The notes beneath the pieces are model-generated. The model saw only the letters and a program-made list of their open reading frames with translations. It was not told where the DNA came from and ran no database searches. Below, piece after piece: positions 12,373-21,802 of a stretch of DNA of 64,000 nt. Each line of letters begins with the position of its first letter. The first letter of the stretch is position 1. Origin of the DNA: Fasciola hepatica (lineage: Eukaryota; Platyhelminthes; Trematoda; Plagiorchiida; Fasciolidae); contig CANUEZ040000013.1 of assembly GCA_948099385.1 (NCBI GenBank), forward strand, positions 1,019,001 to 1,083,000, read 5' to 3'. The translations under genes were made by a program, and so were the position numbers.

Positions 12373-13852
12373 GGTGGCGTCTGCGAGAGCTTTTTTTGGC
12401 TTCTGCGAAAGCTGTCTGGGCCTCGGGAGTGAAATTAATCGCCTTGACGTTGGACTTGAGAAGATCGGTCAAAGGTGAAACAATGGTCGCACAATGTGGA
12501 ATGAAGCGACGGTAGTAGTTCAAAATTCCCAAGAAACGTCGTAACTGTGTGATCGTTTGAGGTGCAGGAAATGAGAGGATGCTGCGCACCTTATCTGGGA
12601 GGGGTGTCAAACCTTTTTGATCGATATGGTGCCCGAGGAAGTCGAGGGACGGAACACCGAACACGCATTTACTAGGGTTCAGCTGAAGTCCGTATTGTTG
12701 GAAACGTTGAAAGAGTTGACGCAAGTGGCTGGCATGCTCCGATGGAGAGGCGCTGGCAATTAATATGTCGTCGATGTAGCCAAACGCGAAGGGTAGACCT
12801 CGAAGCACTTCATCGACGAATCGTTGGAACGTCTGAGCAGCATTTCTCAATCCAAATGGCATGCGAATGAACTCGAACAGGCCAAAAGGCGTAGTGATGG
12901 CTGTCTTGGGAATGTCTTCTTCGGCCACGGGGATTTGGTGATATGCCTTTACGAGGTCAACCTTGGAAAAGATTGTCTTCCCAGAGAGATTCTGTGCAAA
13001 ATCATGAATGTGTGGGATCGGGTACCTGTCGGGGACGGTGACATTGTTGAGAGCACGGTAGTCTCCACAGGGTCTCCAATCACCAGATGATTTTGGAACC
13101 ATGTGCAAAGGCGAGGCCCATGGGCTTGAAGACGGTCGAATGATGCCAAGATTCATCATATGTTCGAATTCAAGGCGTGCGATACGGAGTTTGTCGGCGT
13201 TGAGTCGTCGTGGTTGAAAGTGGACAGGTTGGCCTTTTGTGGCGATGTGGTGCTGCACAGCATGAGAGACTGGGTCGGTGAACTGACACGGTTTAGTGAG
13301 GGATGGAAACTCCTTCAAAATGTCAGCAAACGGCGATTGCGGGATCGCCAGCCGAATACCCAGAGAGTTGGTGCATTTACCAATGCCGACTGTATAAAGT
13401 TTGGTTGTGGTGTCTACCAGCTTGCGATTTTTGAGGTCCACTGTTAGGCCAAAGTGTGAGAGGAAATCCGCGCCAATAATGGGAGTCTGAACATCTGCCT
13501 GGATGAAAACCCATTGAAAAGAGCGTCGGAGGCCTAAATCAAGAGTGATGGACCGTTGGCCGAATGTAGCAATAGTTGTTGTGTTTGCTGCTTGCAGTGT
13601 AAAGTGAGATGGTTTGAGGCTGTGATGTTTGGGTGGGGGGATTACACTGATCTCGGCGCCGGTATCAATGAGGAATCGAAGACCACTGGATCGGTCAACG
13701 ATATAAAATAGGCGACTTTCATGTGGAGGGCCAGCCCTAGTCGTCGCCGTTACTGGCTGGCCTGGTCGTTTGACTGTGGAGTGTAAGTGCGGAATGAACA
13801 TGGAGGATCGCAGCGGCGTGCCTTGGAGCCGAAAGTGCGGTGGTACCAACAC
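12338..13852 (-). CDS. pol: Gypsy-1 pol, protease and reverse transcriptase part (frame 1)
   Basis: 504 codons. The aspartic protease active site is LIDTGAE at about residues 61-67. The reverse transcriptase contains the CGDYRALN block, [16 protein letters not shown], and the catalytic YIDDILIAS; after it come LDFLGH and the [12 protein letters not shown] tether. Gag lies upstream in the +1 register, so pol is reached by a -1 shift in the 13,750-13,852 overlap. The ATG at 13,852 is probably not used. The last roughly 15 codons (after AEAKK) are frameshifted nonsense caused by one extra A in the A7 run; deleting it would continue directly into the RNase H frame. Confidence 0.93.
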   Translation of the reverse strand: MLVPPHFRLQGTPLRSSMFIPHLHSTVKRPGQPVTATTRAGPPHESRLFYIVDRSSGLRFLIDTGAEISVIPPPKHHSLKPSHFTLQAANTTTIATFGQRSITLDLGLRRSFQWVFIQADVQTPIIGADFLSHFGLTVDLKNRKLVDTTTKLYTVGIGKCTNSLGIRLAIPQSPFADILKEFPSLTKPCQFTDPVSHAVQHHIATKGQPVHFQPRRLNADKLRIARLEFEHMMNLGIIRPSSSPWASPLHMVPKSSGDWRPCGDYRALNNVTVPDRYPIPHIHDFAQNLSGKTIFSKVDLVKAYHQIPVAEEDIPKTAITTPFGLFEFIRMPFGLRNAAQTFQRFVDEVLRGLPFAFGYIDDILIASASPSEHASHLRQLFQRFQQYGLQLNPSKCVFGVPSLDFLGHHIDQKGLTPLPDKVRSILSFPAPQTITQLRRFLGILNYYRRFIPHCATIVSPLTDLLKSNVKAINFTPEAQTAFAEAKKSSRRRHHAAPSTFRSKY

Positions 13853-14655
13853 CAGGTTTGTAATCGGCGGTTTCTGGACCGTGATCTAGGTCGATGAGGT
13901 ACTTCGGTGGACACAGATCGATGAGTAGTAAATGCGCTGCACATTGCACTGACCTGATTGCACAACATGCGAACGGTTTCTTTTAGGTCCGTAATGTCCT
14001 TATCGATATGCGAGTGATGGGATGGGGAATCAGGACTGCGAGAGACGTCGCCACGGCGATCTGGGGCAGGAACTGGTAATGTCGTAGGGGATTCGTGCGT
14101 CGGAGTGGTTTCGGCGGGTGATGTCATGTGAACGCAAGGTCTAGCAGCCGGGTAGCATTCCATTATTCTGTCGGCGTGCTGTGCAACTTTGTCAAGTGGA
14201 GTAGTGGGTTCCAGCATTGATAGGACCTGCTGCATCGGGAGAGGTAGTTTATCAACCCATATCTCCCTGAAAATGGCGTCGTCCATTTGCCGTCCAGCCA
14301 GTAGCGACCGCATGTGGCGCATAAGCTGGGACGGAGTTTGGTCTCCGAGCTCCACCGACGTGAACAGTTCACGGAGCATTTTTCCGGCTGATTTTCCGGT
14401 ACGCTGAATGACTGCTTCCTTAAGCTTCGTGTAAGGAGCTTCTGGTGGAATGGGATCGAGGAGATCTTCCACGTCAACAGCGATGTCAAAGGGAAGTGCT
14501 TGGACAACGTGAGAGTACTTCACGCGCTCGCTGGTTATACGTCGAGTGGCAAATACGGCTTCTATCTGTCGAAACCACACTCGAGGGTTGGTCGGGGCAA
14601 AAACTGGCAGTTTCAGAGCAACCGTGTGGATGTCAATAGATTCGCTGTCAGACAT
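13750..14655 (-). CDS. gag: Gypsy-1 Gag (CHCC type)
   Basis: 301-residue structural protein of the virus-like particle. The N-terminal two thirds is the capsid-type domain ([10 protein letters not shown] near residue 26, a hallmark of CsRn1-like Gags). A low-complexity Pro/Ser/Thr linker follows. Near the C terminus is a single zinc finger C269-x2-H272-x9-C282-x3-C286. The CHCC order, unlike the usual CCHC knuckle, was described for CsRn1-group elements, and the same spacing occurs in Gypsy-2. The start ATG at 14,655 lies about 65 bp after the primer site and matches the Gypsy-2 start by alignment. The frame is intact. Pol overlaps its last 103 bp. Confidence 0.93.
   Translation of the reverse strand: MSDSESIDIHTVALKLPVFAPTNPRVWFRQIEAVFATRRITSERVKYSHVVQALPFDIAVDVEDLLDPIPPEAPYTKLKEAVIQRTGKSAGKMLRELFTSVELGDQTPSQLMRHMRSLLAGRQMDDAIFREIWVDKLPLPMQQVLSMLEPTTPLDKVAQHADRIMECYPAARPCVHMTSPAETTPTHESPTTLPVPAPDRRGDVSRSPDSPSHHSHIDKDITDLKETVRMLCNQVSAMCSAFTTHRSVSTEVPHRPRSRSRNRRLQTWCWYHRTFGSKARRCDPPCSFRTYTPQSNDQASQ
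13768..13774 (-). promoter_or_regulatory. Possible -1 frameshift point in Gypsy-1 gag/pol overlap
   Basis: Aligned with the slippery heptamer of Gypsy-2, the minus strand here reads G TCA AAC in the gag phase. The AAC A-site codon is kept, but the P-site triplet is not a repeat of one base, so it does not fit the X XXY YYZ rule. Gag runs five more codons to its TAA at 13,750. The real shift site may be elsewhere in the overlap. Confidence 0.35.
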
Positions 14656-14719
14656 GGTGAATGGTGTGAAACTTGGACCGAGAGAATGAAGCTAGTGTCA
14701 AATGATGGAAAAACAACCT

Positions 14720-14729
14720 GGGCTCACCA
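14720..14729 (-). promoter_or_regulatory. Gypsy-1 primer binding site
   Basis: Four bases inside the 5' LTR edge, the minus strand reads TGGTGAGCCC. This begins with the TGG that pairs with a tRNA CCA tail and equals the first ten bases of the Gypsy-2 site. Beyond these ten bases it departs from the tRNA-Trp-like sequence seen in Gypsy-2. Confidence 0.7.
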
Positions 14730-14733
14730 ATTT

Positions 14734-15277
14734 TGTAGCGTACTACTCTGTCTATGTGGTACACTAAATTATTGTCAACAATATCTAAGACGACACTAGC
14801 AAACTAAGATGGGCGGAGGAGCGTGCGGTGATAAAAAGGCCAAAATGGTATGTACATTAAGAATTAAAAATGAAACAATAGGTGTGACTCAAACTCACAG
14901 TTGTTCAGTGTTCTTGTGATCAGGAAATGAGCGTCAAAGAGCCAATATCCGCCAATGTCTTCAGTTCAGTTCGGTCTGACAGCCATCCGTTGGACAGAAC
15001 AGGATGGTATTGAGCGAAGTGCCAAGAAACGCCGTTGAAGCTTCTAAAATGTTTTGTTTCACACAGTTAGTTCCGACCGATATGATTCCAAGACACTCAA
15101 AACCAGAAGATGAGATCGAGCCAGAGTAAAAGATTTATTTACAGCCTTTTTGTATTGCGCGGTGGTGACGACCAAAAGGTGTGTGTTTTTACATTAAAAC
15201 GTCGGTACAACAAAGGAGTGTCGCACCAAGGGACGTTGAAAATCATGGAAAAAGTCGGAAATGTACAGGTACCTACA
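14734..15277 (-). repeat. Gypsy-1 5' LTR
   Basis: 544 bp copy matching 9,966-10,509 by eye throughout. In minus orientation it would hold the promoter. Its outer edge abuts AATC and then the TAG stop of LINE-A. Confidence 0.95.
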
Positions 15278-15281
15278 AATC

Positions 15282-16799
15282 CTAGTAATCAAACCCGTTT
15301 TCGTAGGCCACCTCCTCGGTGATGGTCTGGCCGGTAAGAAGGATCACATTGGGAACAGTCAAGAAGTGATTCAGCGAACATCTGAACTGGGAAGTTGAGA
15401 GACTCTCGAGAATGTTTAGCGGGAGTTTATTCCATAACTTTGAGTATTTTATAAGAAATAAGTTAGATCTTAACGCTAATTTTGATCTAGGAATGGAGAG
15501 CTGCAGTGACGGATGGCACAGGGCATGATTCGCGGAGGGAGTGAGACGAATAGGTTCAGTACACGAAAAGGCCGTACGGTGGTACAGCTTAAACAGGAAG
15601 CATCAACTGAGCTTCATGCGACGCAGCCATAGAGGGTCAAGACTGAGTAGGATGCATCGATCCTTGTAACAGAAACTGGAGGAAAATCCCACTAATCGTT
15701 TGGTGAACTGGCGTCGCACGGAATCCAGAGAAATGCGGTCGGATTTCGTCATGTTGGTGAAGATAACGGGACAGTATTCAAGGAGAGGCCTGGCGTGAGA
15801 CTTGTAAGTGAGCAGTTTGCAATCATTTAGCCGAAAAGTTCTGGAGATGAGACCAGTGGTTCTTCTCATCTTTGCAATCTGGAGTGGAACATTCTCAGAG
15901 AACCTAAAGCCACAAGAATAATGAAGACCAAGGTCTCGAAATAAAGGGCTGTACGAGATGGGTAGGTCGCGGATAAGCAGGGTTCCGGGGGCCACTGGAC
16001 GTCTGAGGGTTGTGTAGCAGTTCTTTGAGGTCGAGAAGTCCATACCCCATGAGTTTCACCAGTCCTCGAGTCGCTTTAGGTCACTAAAAATCTTATCCAG
16101 CATAATGTTGGGGTTCTGACGAGGAAACTCATAGACAGTCTTGACGTCATCAGCGAAAAGGAATGGGGTTCCATGGTGCAAGATAGGAAATATCATTTAT
16201 GTAGGTGAGAAAAAGTAAAGGACCGAGTGCACTGCCTTGCATAACCCCCCCGGTGACTGGAGCAGGCCGTGAGAAACACCCATCAATCGAAACCACTTGT
16301 GATGGGTTTGATAGATATGTTGTTAGCCACGATAAAAGCGAACCGGAAAAGCTTTGAATTTGTTGAGAGACGAAGCGTGAGGGAAGCCGTCGAACGCTTT
16401 CGTCATATCAAGGTATATAATGATGATAGATTTACTGTTGTCGGCGACCGCCTTTATGAGGTTAAAAAAGTCGTACTGGCAAGTGGCGCATGAACATGAC
16501 TTTAAGAAGCCATGCAGTCCACTATGGATGATGTTAAGGGATGATAGGAAGACGGACATCCGCTGTTTGATGAGGCTTTCCATCAACCCAGAAGCAATTG
16601 GAGAGTGGTTGATAGGGCGGTAATTTTGGGGGTCATGTATTGGTCCCTTATTATGGATTGGGATGATGACCGCAGCCCTCCATTGTGAAGGAAATATGCC
16701 AAACTTGATGGATATATTGTAGACCTTCAATAGTGGGGCTGCAACATCAGTTCCTCCAAGACGTAGAAGTGTCGGTGGGACACCATCATGGCCAAGGTG
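15282..16799 (-). pseudogene. LINE-A, reverse transcriptase half (CR1-like)
   Basis: 3' half of a CR1-like LINE ORF2. Minus-strand landmarks in order: WRAAVIIPIHNKG and NYRPINHSP (16.6-16.7 kb), YLDMTKAFD (16.4 kb), VTGGVMQGSALGPLLFL (16.2 kb), the catalytic FLFADDVKTVYEF (16.15 kb), RPLLEYCPVIF, then a tail ending GFDY and TAG at 15,282-15,284. It is broken by a frame change just before FADD, by a TGA at 16,056-16,058 where LINE-B has TGT (Cys), and by others. It is interrupted upstream by the TRC transposon; its linker region resumes at 21,803. LINE-B at 43-46 kb is a diverged relative that aligns block for block. Confidence 0.9.
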
Positions 16800-16810
16800 C
16801 CCTAGTGGCA
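16800..16810 (+). repeat. TRC left terminal inverted repeat
   Basis: CCCTAGTGGCA, the exact reverse complement of the right end at 21,792-21,802. After base 11 the two ends diverge, although both continue with GTTGCCGG-type words. Confidence 0.9.
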
Positions 16811-16940
16811 AACCGGTTCCGGACCGGATCCGGACCGGTTCCGATAGCTAGCCGGTAGCTTGCAGGTAACTTGTCGGAAAAGTGCCGGTAGGTTGCCGGT
16901 AGGTTGCCGGTATTGTTACCGGTGGGTTGCCGGCACCGGA
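16811..16940. repeat. TRC subterminal CCGG-rich repeats
   Basis: Directly inside the left end lie about ten CCGG tetramers. They include a block of CCGGACCGG words and three or more tandem GCCGGTAGGTT units. Short subterminal repeats of this kind are the transposase-binding sites of CACTA elements. Related words (ACCGGCACGTTGCCG) occur inside the right end at about 21,768. Confidence 0.7.
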
Positions 16941-17764
16941 AGGGCACACTGGAATCAAGCCGAAATCGGCGTACGATTTCAATTCACTTTTAAATTTAAA
17001 CCCGATTTTCGAAATCGCCCAAACCCCTCCAACGATCATGCAATTCTAGGTTGTCCGAAATTTACGCAAGTTTTCAACTGATCGATCAAGTTACCTACGT
17101 GAACAGTCTTATCCCCACATACTTTGCAAACGCAATTTTACGATTGCCTGCTACTGCATTCCGAAAGCTCGTTCACGCTCCACTCTTCCATAGCAATGCT
17201 TACTTGAGGACGGCATGATCTAATGTCTAACAACTGCCAGTGCAACACAAATAAGACTCATTCAAAAATGCCGAACCTTAGACATTTCAAAACGAACGAA
17301 TTGTACGAAGTAAACATTTTATATTTTGGGTATATTTACAATCCGAATCTACAGAACAAACTTCTTCCCATTAAATTGTTTCGCGACGAGATCTGCAAAG
17401 GATAACAAAAGTATGAATCAGAAATAAGATGAATAGTGGAACGAAAAAATATGTGTGTATAGATATGAATAACTGGATGCATACAAATATAATACTGAAG
17501 TTATATATATACTACCGACTCCAAAACGGTAATTAGGTAACTAAAGTGAAGCACGAAATTCGCTATCGTCGTCTGTGTGAAAGAAAAGATTACCATGGGA
17601 CTACAAATGCGTGATCGGTGAACGTACCTGGAAGTTTTGCATCCTAAGCCGCGATCTCTTGCTTCGGTAAACCATCGTTTCATGATACGTTCGATCTCCA
17701 GCGTAGACGACTCCCGGAAACGATTGGTAGATTTTAAGGCATCTGTTAATAAACAGTAATTACA
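16941..17764. other. TRC 3' non-coding region
   Basis: AT-rich sequence between the subterminal repeats and the second TRC gene. Short open frames (for example 17,223-17,405) show no motif. It probably holds the 3' end of the second transcript. Confidence 0.5.
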
Positions 17765-18923
17765 TTACATTAGACTGACCAATGACGGCTTTAGGAAACT
17801 TGTAACTTCCCACTGCAATTTTCCCATCTGTCCCGGTCCAATTGCACGTGAGTGCCAAATTCTCCCCGGTGAAAGATACAAGCATTTGGCGGATACTTGA
17901 TCCAAGATCGGGGCACAGATGACGCTTGAGTGTGTTGACCTTATAATATGATGTGGATATATTCTGTCACTTACTGTGCCCGTAAATTTATCCAGTACTG
18001 CAAGATCTTCTTCCAGTTTCAGAAGATCAGTGATATCGTTTGCCTGTAAAGGCTCGTAGGCCGTCGTATTTGTCGCATCCAGGCGACAAATAATGCTATC
18101 CAACTTGGCGATCATCAGCGTCATGTCGTTGCGAATGCCACTTAGGTTTGGTGGCGTACGTTCGAAGTAGTCTGGTAAACATAGTAGCTGATAATGAGAA
18201 AGTTACCTCGCCACTTCTTGGCGTTAGCGGGCATATGCTGTGGAGACAAGGGAGTTGTCACAAGTTGTGCCGTGCCAATTGAGATATAGGAGTGTTAGTA
18301 ACTGTTACACAACATACCTGGGACCAGCCACCTTTGACAATATGGCATCTTCCGTGGGTCTCCTCCGAGACTTCATTATTGGTGGACTATAAGTTATATG
18401 AAACGAGAACTTCGCACTGGACTTACCTAAGTGATGAATGGCCAAGAGCCATGATATCACCGAAAGAGTCGGGGGACTGTATCGGAGACTCTCTTCGAAT
18501 CCTCTGCGACGGAGTTATCTTGACAGAATCGTCATCCGATGACAACTGTACCGGTATTCTAAAAGGAATGTGATAACGTATAACAATGTACCTGCGGCGA
18601 AGGGCGTACCGCTGTGAAAATGGTGTCATTCGCAACGTATCCTCCGTTGACGCCGACATACCAGATTCGGCAAGAAACTTCCTTTCGAATTTACTTGCAT
18701 CTCTGAGAAGAATGCATATAACTGGAAGTGTTACCTGTGTGATAATCTCATGAAAACCGTATGCTGGAACCTTTTCCGGCAAACATCCACCGTCCAACAA
18801 GATGCGTTGGTAAGCCTGAAAAGTCGATGACTTCGGCCAGCGCACACGGTTCCCATCAGTCAGCCAATTGCTGTGAACAATGGCTACCGAGTCATCAACG
18901 TCAAACATGACGACCAAGTACAT
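17765..18923 (-). pseudogene. TRC second gene, DUF4806-like, several short exons
   Basis: A separate gene downstream of the transposase in the same orientation. Its first exon begins MYLVVMFDVDDSVAIVHSNWL (at 18,923). This is the YVVV-F...SVAVVPxNWL domain often found at the N terminus of invertebrate proteins that end in DUF4806. The last exon (17,765-18,171) has a helical IAKLDSIICRLD segment and a GQMGKLQWE block resembling DUF4806. In between I see splice-like boundaries giving introns at 18,703-18,734 (32 nt), 18,559-18,591 (33), 18,387-18,426 (40), 18,238-18,317 (80) and 18,172-18,206 (35). Removing the 40 nt intron bypasses a TAA. Two junctions are out of phase, so this copy is probably damaged. 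The function is unknown. Confidence 0.55.
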
Positions 18924-18999
18924 CTAAAAAGGTTAGTTCACTCGGTCTCATGTTAAAGTAACGACAGAAACCTAAGACATCTGCCTTAAAAGAGAAGTT

Positions 19000-21189
19000 T
19001 TACTTTATGAAGGTGTGTAATATGGGTATCAACACATCATTGTTATAAGTGAGACAAATACGAAAGCATTTACACAAAATGGTATTTACAGAAACGTGGA
19101 CAACATTGTCATCCAGTCCGCCAACAGAAAAAACGTACAGGTGACTGGATCTCATTGGGGTAAGAAAAAAATCGCGAAGGTTTAAGAAATAACGAATAGT
19201 TATGGAATCTCCAGAAATGTTCTCCACAACTGCTGGTTTCCCATCTGCAACGGCAATGTTGTTTGGTGGTAAGAATGACAGAACCATTCCCCTCACCACC
19301 ATAGCTGTCTTGCATACCCGGAAACGGGTAGCCACATTTCCAATGTCATCACGGATGGCCTCAGGTGAATCGTTGTTATCGGGAAGGGTTCTCTCACGCA
19401 AACGCCGATACAGCTGCTGAGCAGGATTCCGGGGACCTCGACTGGAGAATTTCGATGTCCGCAAGAAGGACTCGAAAGGAAAACAGGAGAAAGAGTCTAA
19501 AGTACCATGGTGGAGAACGTCTGCTGGTAAATAAATAACAGCGTGAACATCGTACACGACGTTAGAGATACCATAGAGGGAACTCATTTTTTGGACAAAT
19601 ATACGCAAGATGTTATCTGCGAATGGGTTACAAGTTTTGTACAAAAAGGGGTGGCACAGTATGTAAATGGTAACGAACAATAACATGAAGTGATCATACG
19701 CATCATCCGACAACAATCCTTTCAGACAAACCGGCCCCAAATACAAAAGAAACGTGCGAAATTCGGTGGCCTTTCATCGTTCAACATTATATATGTGTCA
19801 ACAGAGTCGCTGAAAATCACACGGCATGTTTGGGTGTGAATGAGGTATACGGCTTCCCAGTTCTACAGTAGCAGCTTTTTCTTGGGGGCCAAATGCCTCA
19901 AGTGGCCCCAGACAACCACAAATCAACCAACCTTTTCATCACACCCAAGCAAACGAGGTGCATGTGATCCAGTGAAAAGTGTTTAACCATGTCAATAATG
20001 AGGGAAAGAAAAGGACTCAAGCCAACATGATGTTTGTGGTGTCGACGTGATTGAAAAGCCTCGTTGTCCCGTAACTTGCATTTGGCAAGGGGGATTGTCA
20101 TCCTTTTTCGCAGTGAAATCCACGCTGAATGCATTTATCACAGCCAAAGTAGCTAGTAGGACCTTTCACTTGACTAATAAAGGCCCGTGCCGGAGTATCA
20201 CAGATTATAGATGACAGGTGACACTTCACAGACCTCTCACCAAGTTTGAGGCCTTCTGTCAACAAATGGTTCACCCCTCTGACAGTTTCGCTCACATAAG
20301 ATGACACTTCTGATGGTTTTCCACGACCACAGTAAAAACCGGCGGTAAGTACGGGCAAGCAATGAGGCTTAACCACCCTGGCAAGGACAGGCCACAGCTG
20401 CAGTTCCGACGGACGAAACACAGAAGTGCCGCCACTGTTTAACTGGAATAAGACTTCGTCGGGTACAGCGGTGATGTTACTCAACTGCATCTGCGAGCCT
20501 TCGGTTAAACCCATGTGCACATATTAGCCATTTTCCAATGTTATGGCTGGACAATCCCGTGGCTTGCGCAACAATGTCCTTGGGTCCCGACGGTTGTTCG
20601 GTATATGTTTGCCTATAGCCTCCAATATACAATTTTGTTGCACCAGCGTCCGTCGATATCGAATGAAAGCCTTCGATAGTGAGTTAAGCAGCGAACCGCT
20701 CTCCTCTTCAAACTGTGAGGCACGTAGTAGGCTGGTCAAAGAAGTAGCTAATACGAAAATCAGCATAGAAACAGGGTTTACCTGACACTGTCGGCTTTTC
20801 TTCGGGTGTAATTCCGGGTTCACAAACTGTCTGAGCCGCCGAAACTGTTTTATTTGGCGTAACATGATTCAACGGAGTAATTTACCCATCATTGTTGGTT
20901 GTGATGTGGAACACACGGCAGACCGCGTTCACCTCTTGCAATAGCACATCCCTCTTCCACACGGTACACGTCTTCGGCACCCACAGCGCTGCATTTACCT
21001 GCAACTCCTAAAGGTGTTGAGTCTGAACAGAAAGTAAAATTGCCACTGCATAACCTCACCTGGCAAATCCCACTTAGGGCAGCCACGCCGATGTTCCCAT
21101 AGGGTTGCTTCTTCACAAAGAACACACATCAGTGAGCTAAGTTCTTTCTTTTTCAGATAATATCTCTCTTGTTTCGTCATATCGGCCAT
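19000..21189 (-). pseudogene. TRC transposase (CACTA/EnSpm-like), disabled
   Basis: Reads from MADMTKQERYYLKKK at 21,189 with a Cys-rich start (CVLCEEATLWEHRRGC), and ends LIPILHTF near 19,000. Family landmarks in order: SLLNSLSKAFIRYRRTL, DPRTLLRKPRD, SELQLWPVLARV, FYCGRGKPSEV, SIICDTPARAFI, TSYFGCDKCIQRG, HHVGLSPFLSLIIDMV, DHMHLVCLGVMKRLVDLWL, KATEFRTFLLYLGPVCLKG, DVHAVIYLPADV, GTLDSFSCFPFESFL. Defects: TAA at 20,524-20,526, one missing A in an A run near 20,108 (frame change), and TGA for Trp at 19,774-19,776. A donor after 21,060 (CCAG/GTGAGG) and a 69 nt intron at 20,713-20,781 look real. The protein would cut and join the TIRs; this copy cannot make it whole. Confidence 0.85.
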
Positions 21190-21791
21190 TGTCCGTCAAT
21201 AATACGTAACAAGGTCCTAAACTTCACTTATTTGTTAACCATAATCGCAATGAAAAGGCAGCGTAGCATAATTGAAAACCATACCGCAGATGTCACACGA
21301 TATCAGAGCTTTCAATACGAACACATCGAAGCTTCACGGATTTTACAAAACTACCTGGGTATCATCAAGATTTATGTGAAAAATACTTCATCGAGAAAAT
21401 ACACCTCATCATGTTATAAGTACAACTATAGCACAATACTGCAGTTTTACTATTCAGCTTATCATTTACTAATTGGTAAATGATAACCTGATATGTCACT
21501 AACACTTTACAGCCAGCACGGATCATCAGCCCCTAAAACAAAAGGAGCGCACCGCTCACCTTAGCGAATAAAACACGACCAGAACGGCTGCCGCCGGGAA
21601 AATACCAGCCAGTTAAAACAATTGGCGCTGCATTTGTAACGCAATCAACGGAAATAAATAACCATGAAAATAGGACATTTATCACGTATACAGCGGATTA
21701 GAGCGAACAACGTCATTCTTTTCTTGAAATTTTGGTGATTTTTCTGCCCATCGGTTACCGGCACGTTGCCGAAATTCGGCCGTGGGCAATG

Positions 21792-21802
21792 TGCCACTAG
21801 GG
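21792..21802 (-). repeat. TRC right terminal inverted repeat
   Basis: TGCCACTAGGG, perfect inverse of the left end. The transposase start lies about 600 bp inside this end, so the promoter should be here. Confidence 0.9.

Larger units (their letters stand above)
9966..15277 (-). mobile_element. Gypsy-1: complete CsRn1-like LTR retrotransposon
   Basis: A 5,312 bp Ty3/gypsy element in minus orientation. It is bounded by two 544 bp LTRs (TGTAG...CTACA) and flanked by the direct 4 bp target duplication AATC (9,962-9,965 and 15,278-15,281). Internal order on the minus strand is primer site, gag, protease-RT-RNase H-integrase, polypurine tract. The Gag CHCC finger and the TGGTGAGCCC primer site place it with CsRn1 of Clonorchis, a flatworm-typical lineage. 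There is no envelope gene. It landed immediately after the TAG stop of LINE-A. By eye the two LTRs show no difference, so insertion was recent; the only defect I see is a one-base frameshift in pol. Confidence 0.95.
16800..21802 (-). mobile_element. CACTA-related (TRC-type) DNA transposon inserted in LINE-A
   Basis: 5,003 bp with perfect 11 bp inverted ends CCCTAGTGGCA / TGCCACTAGGG. The coding content reads right to left and matches animal CACTA-related (TRC/EnSpm) transposases. SmTRC1 of Schistosoma was described with TIRs starting CCC instead of plant CACTA, as here. It splits LINE-A between its linker and RT domains: the halves at 15,282-16,799 and 21,803-22,480 belong to one LINE by alignment to LINE-B. 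A 2 bp TG flank on each side (16,798-16,799; 21,803-21,804) is a possible target duplication. The element carries two genes, both in the same orientation, and CCGG-rich subterminal repeats. The transposase has several disabling changes, so this copy is non-autonomous now. Confidence 0.88.

Noticed and set aside
16860..17081. Frame with repeated VGCRYCYRWVAG-like residues
   Set aside because: Produced by the CCGGTAGGTT subterminal repeats of the TRC element.
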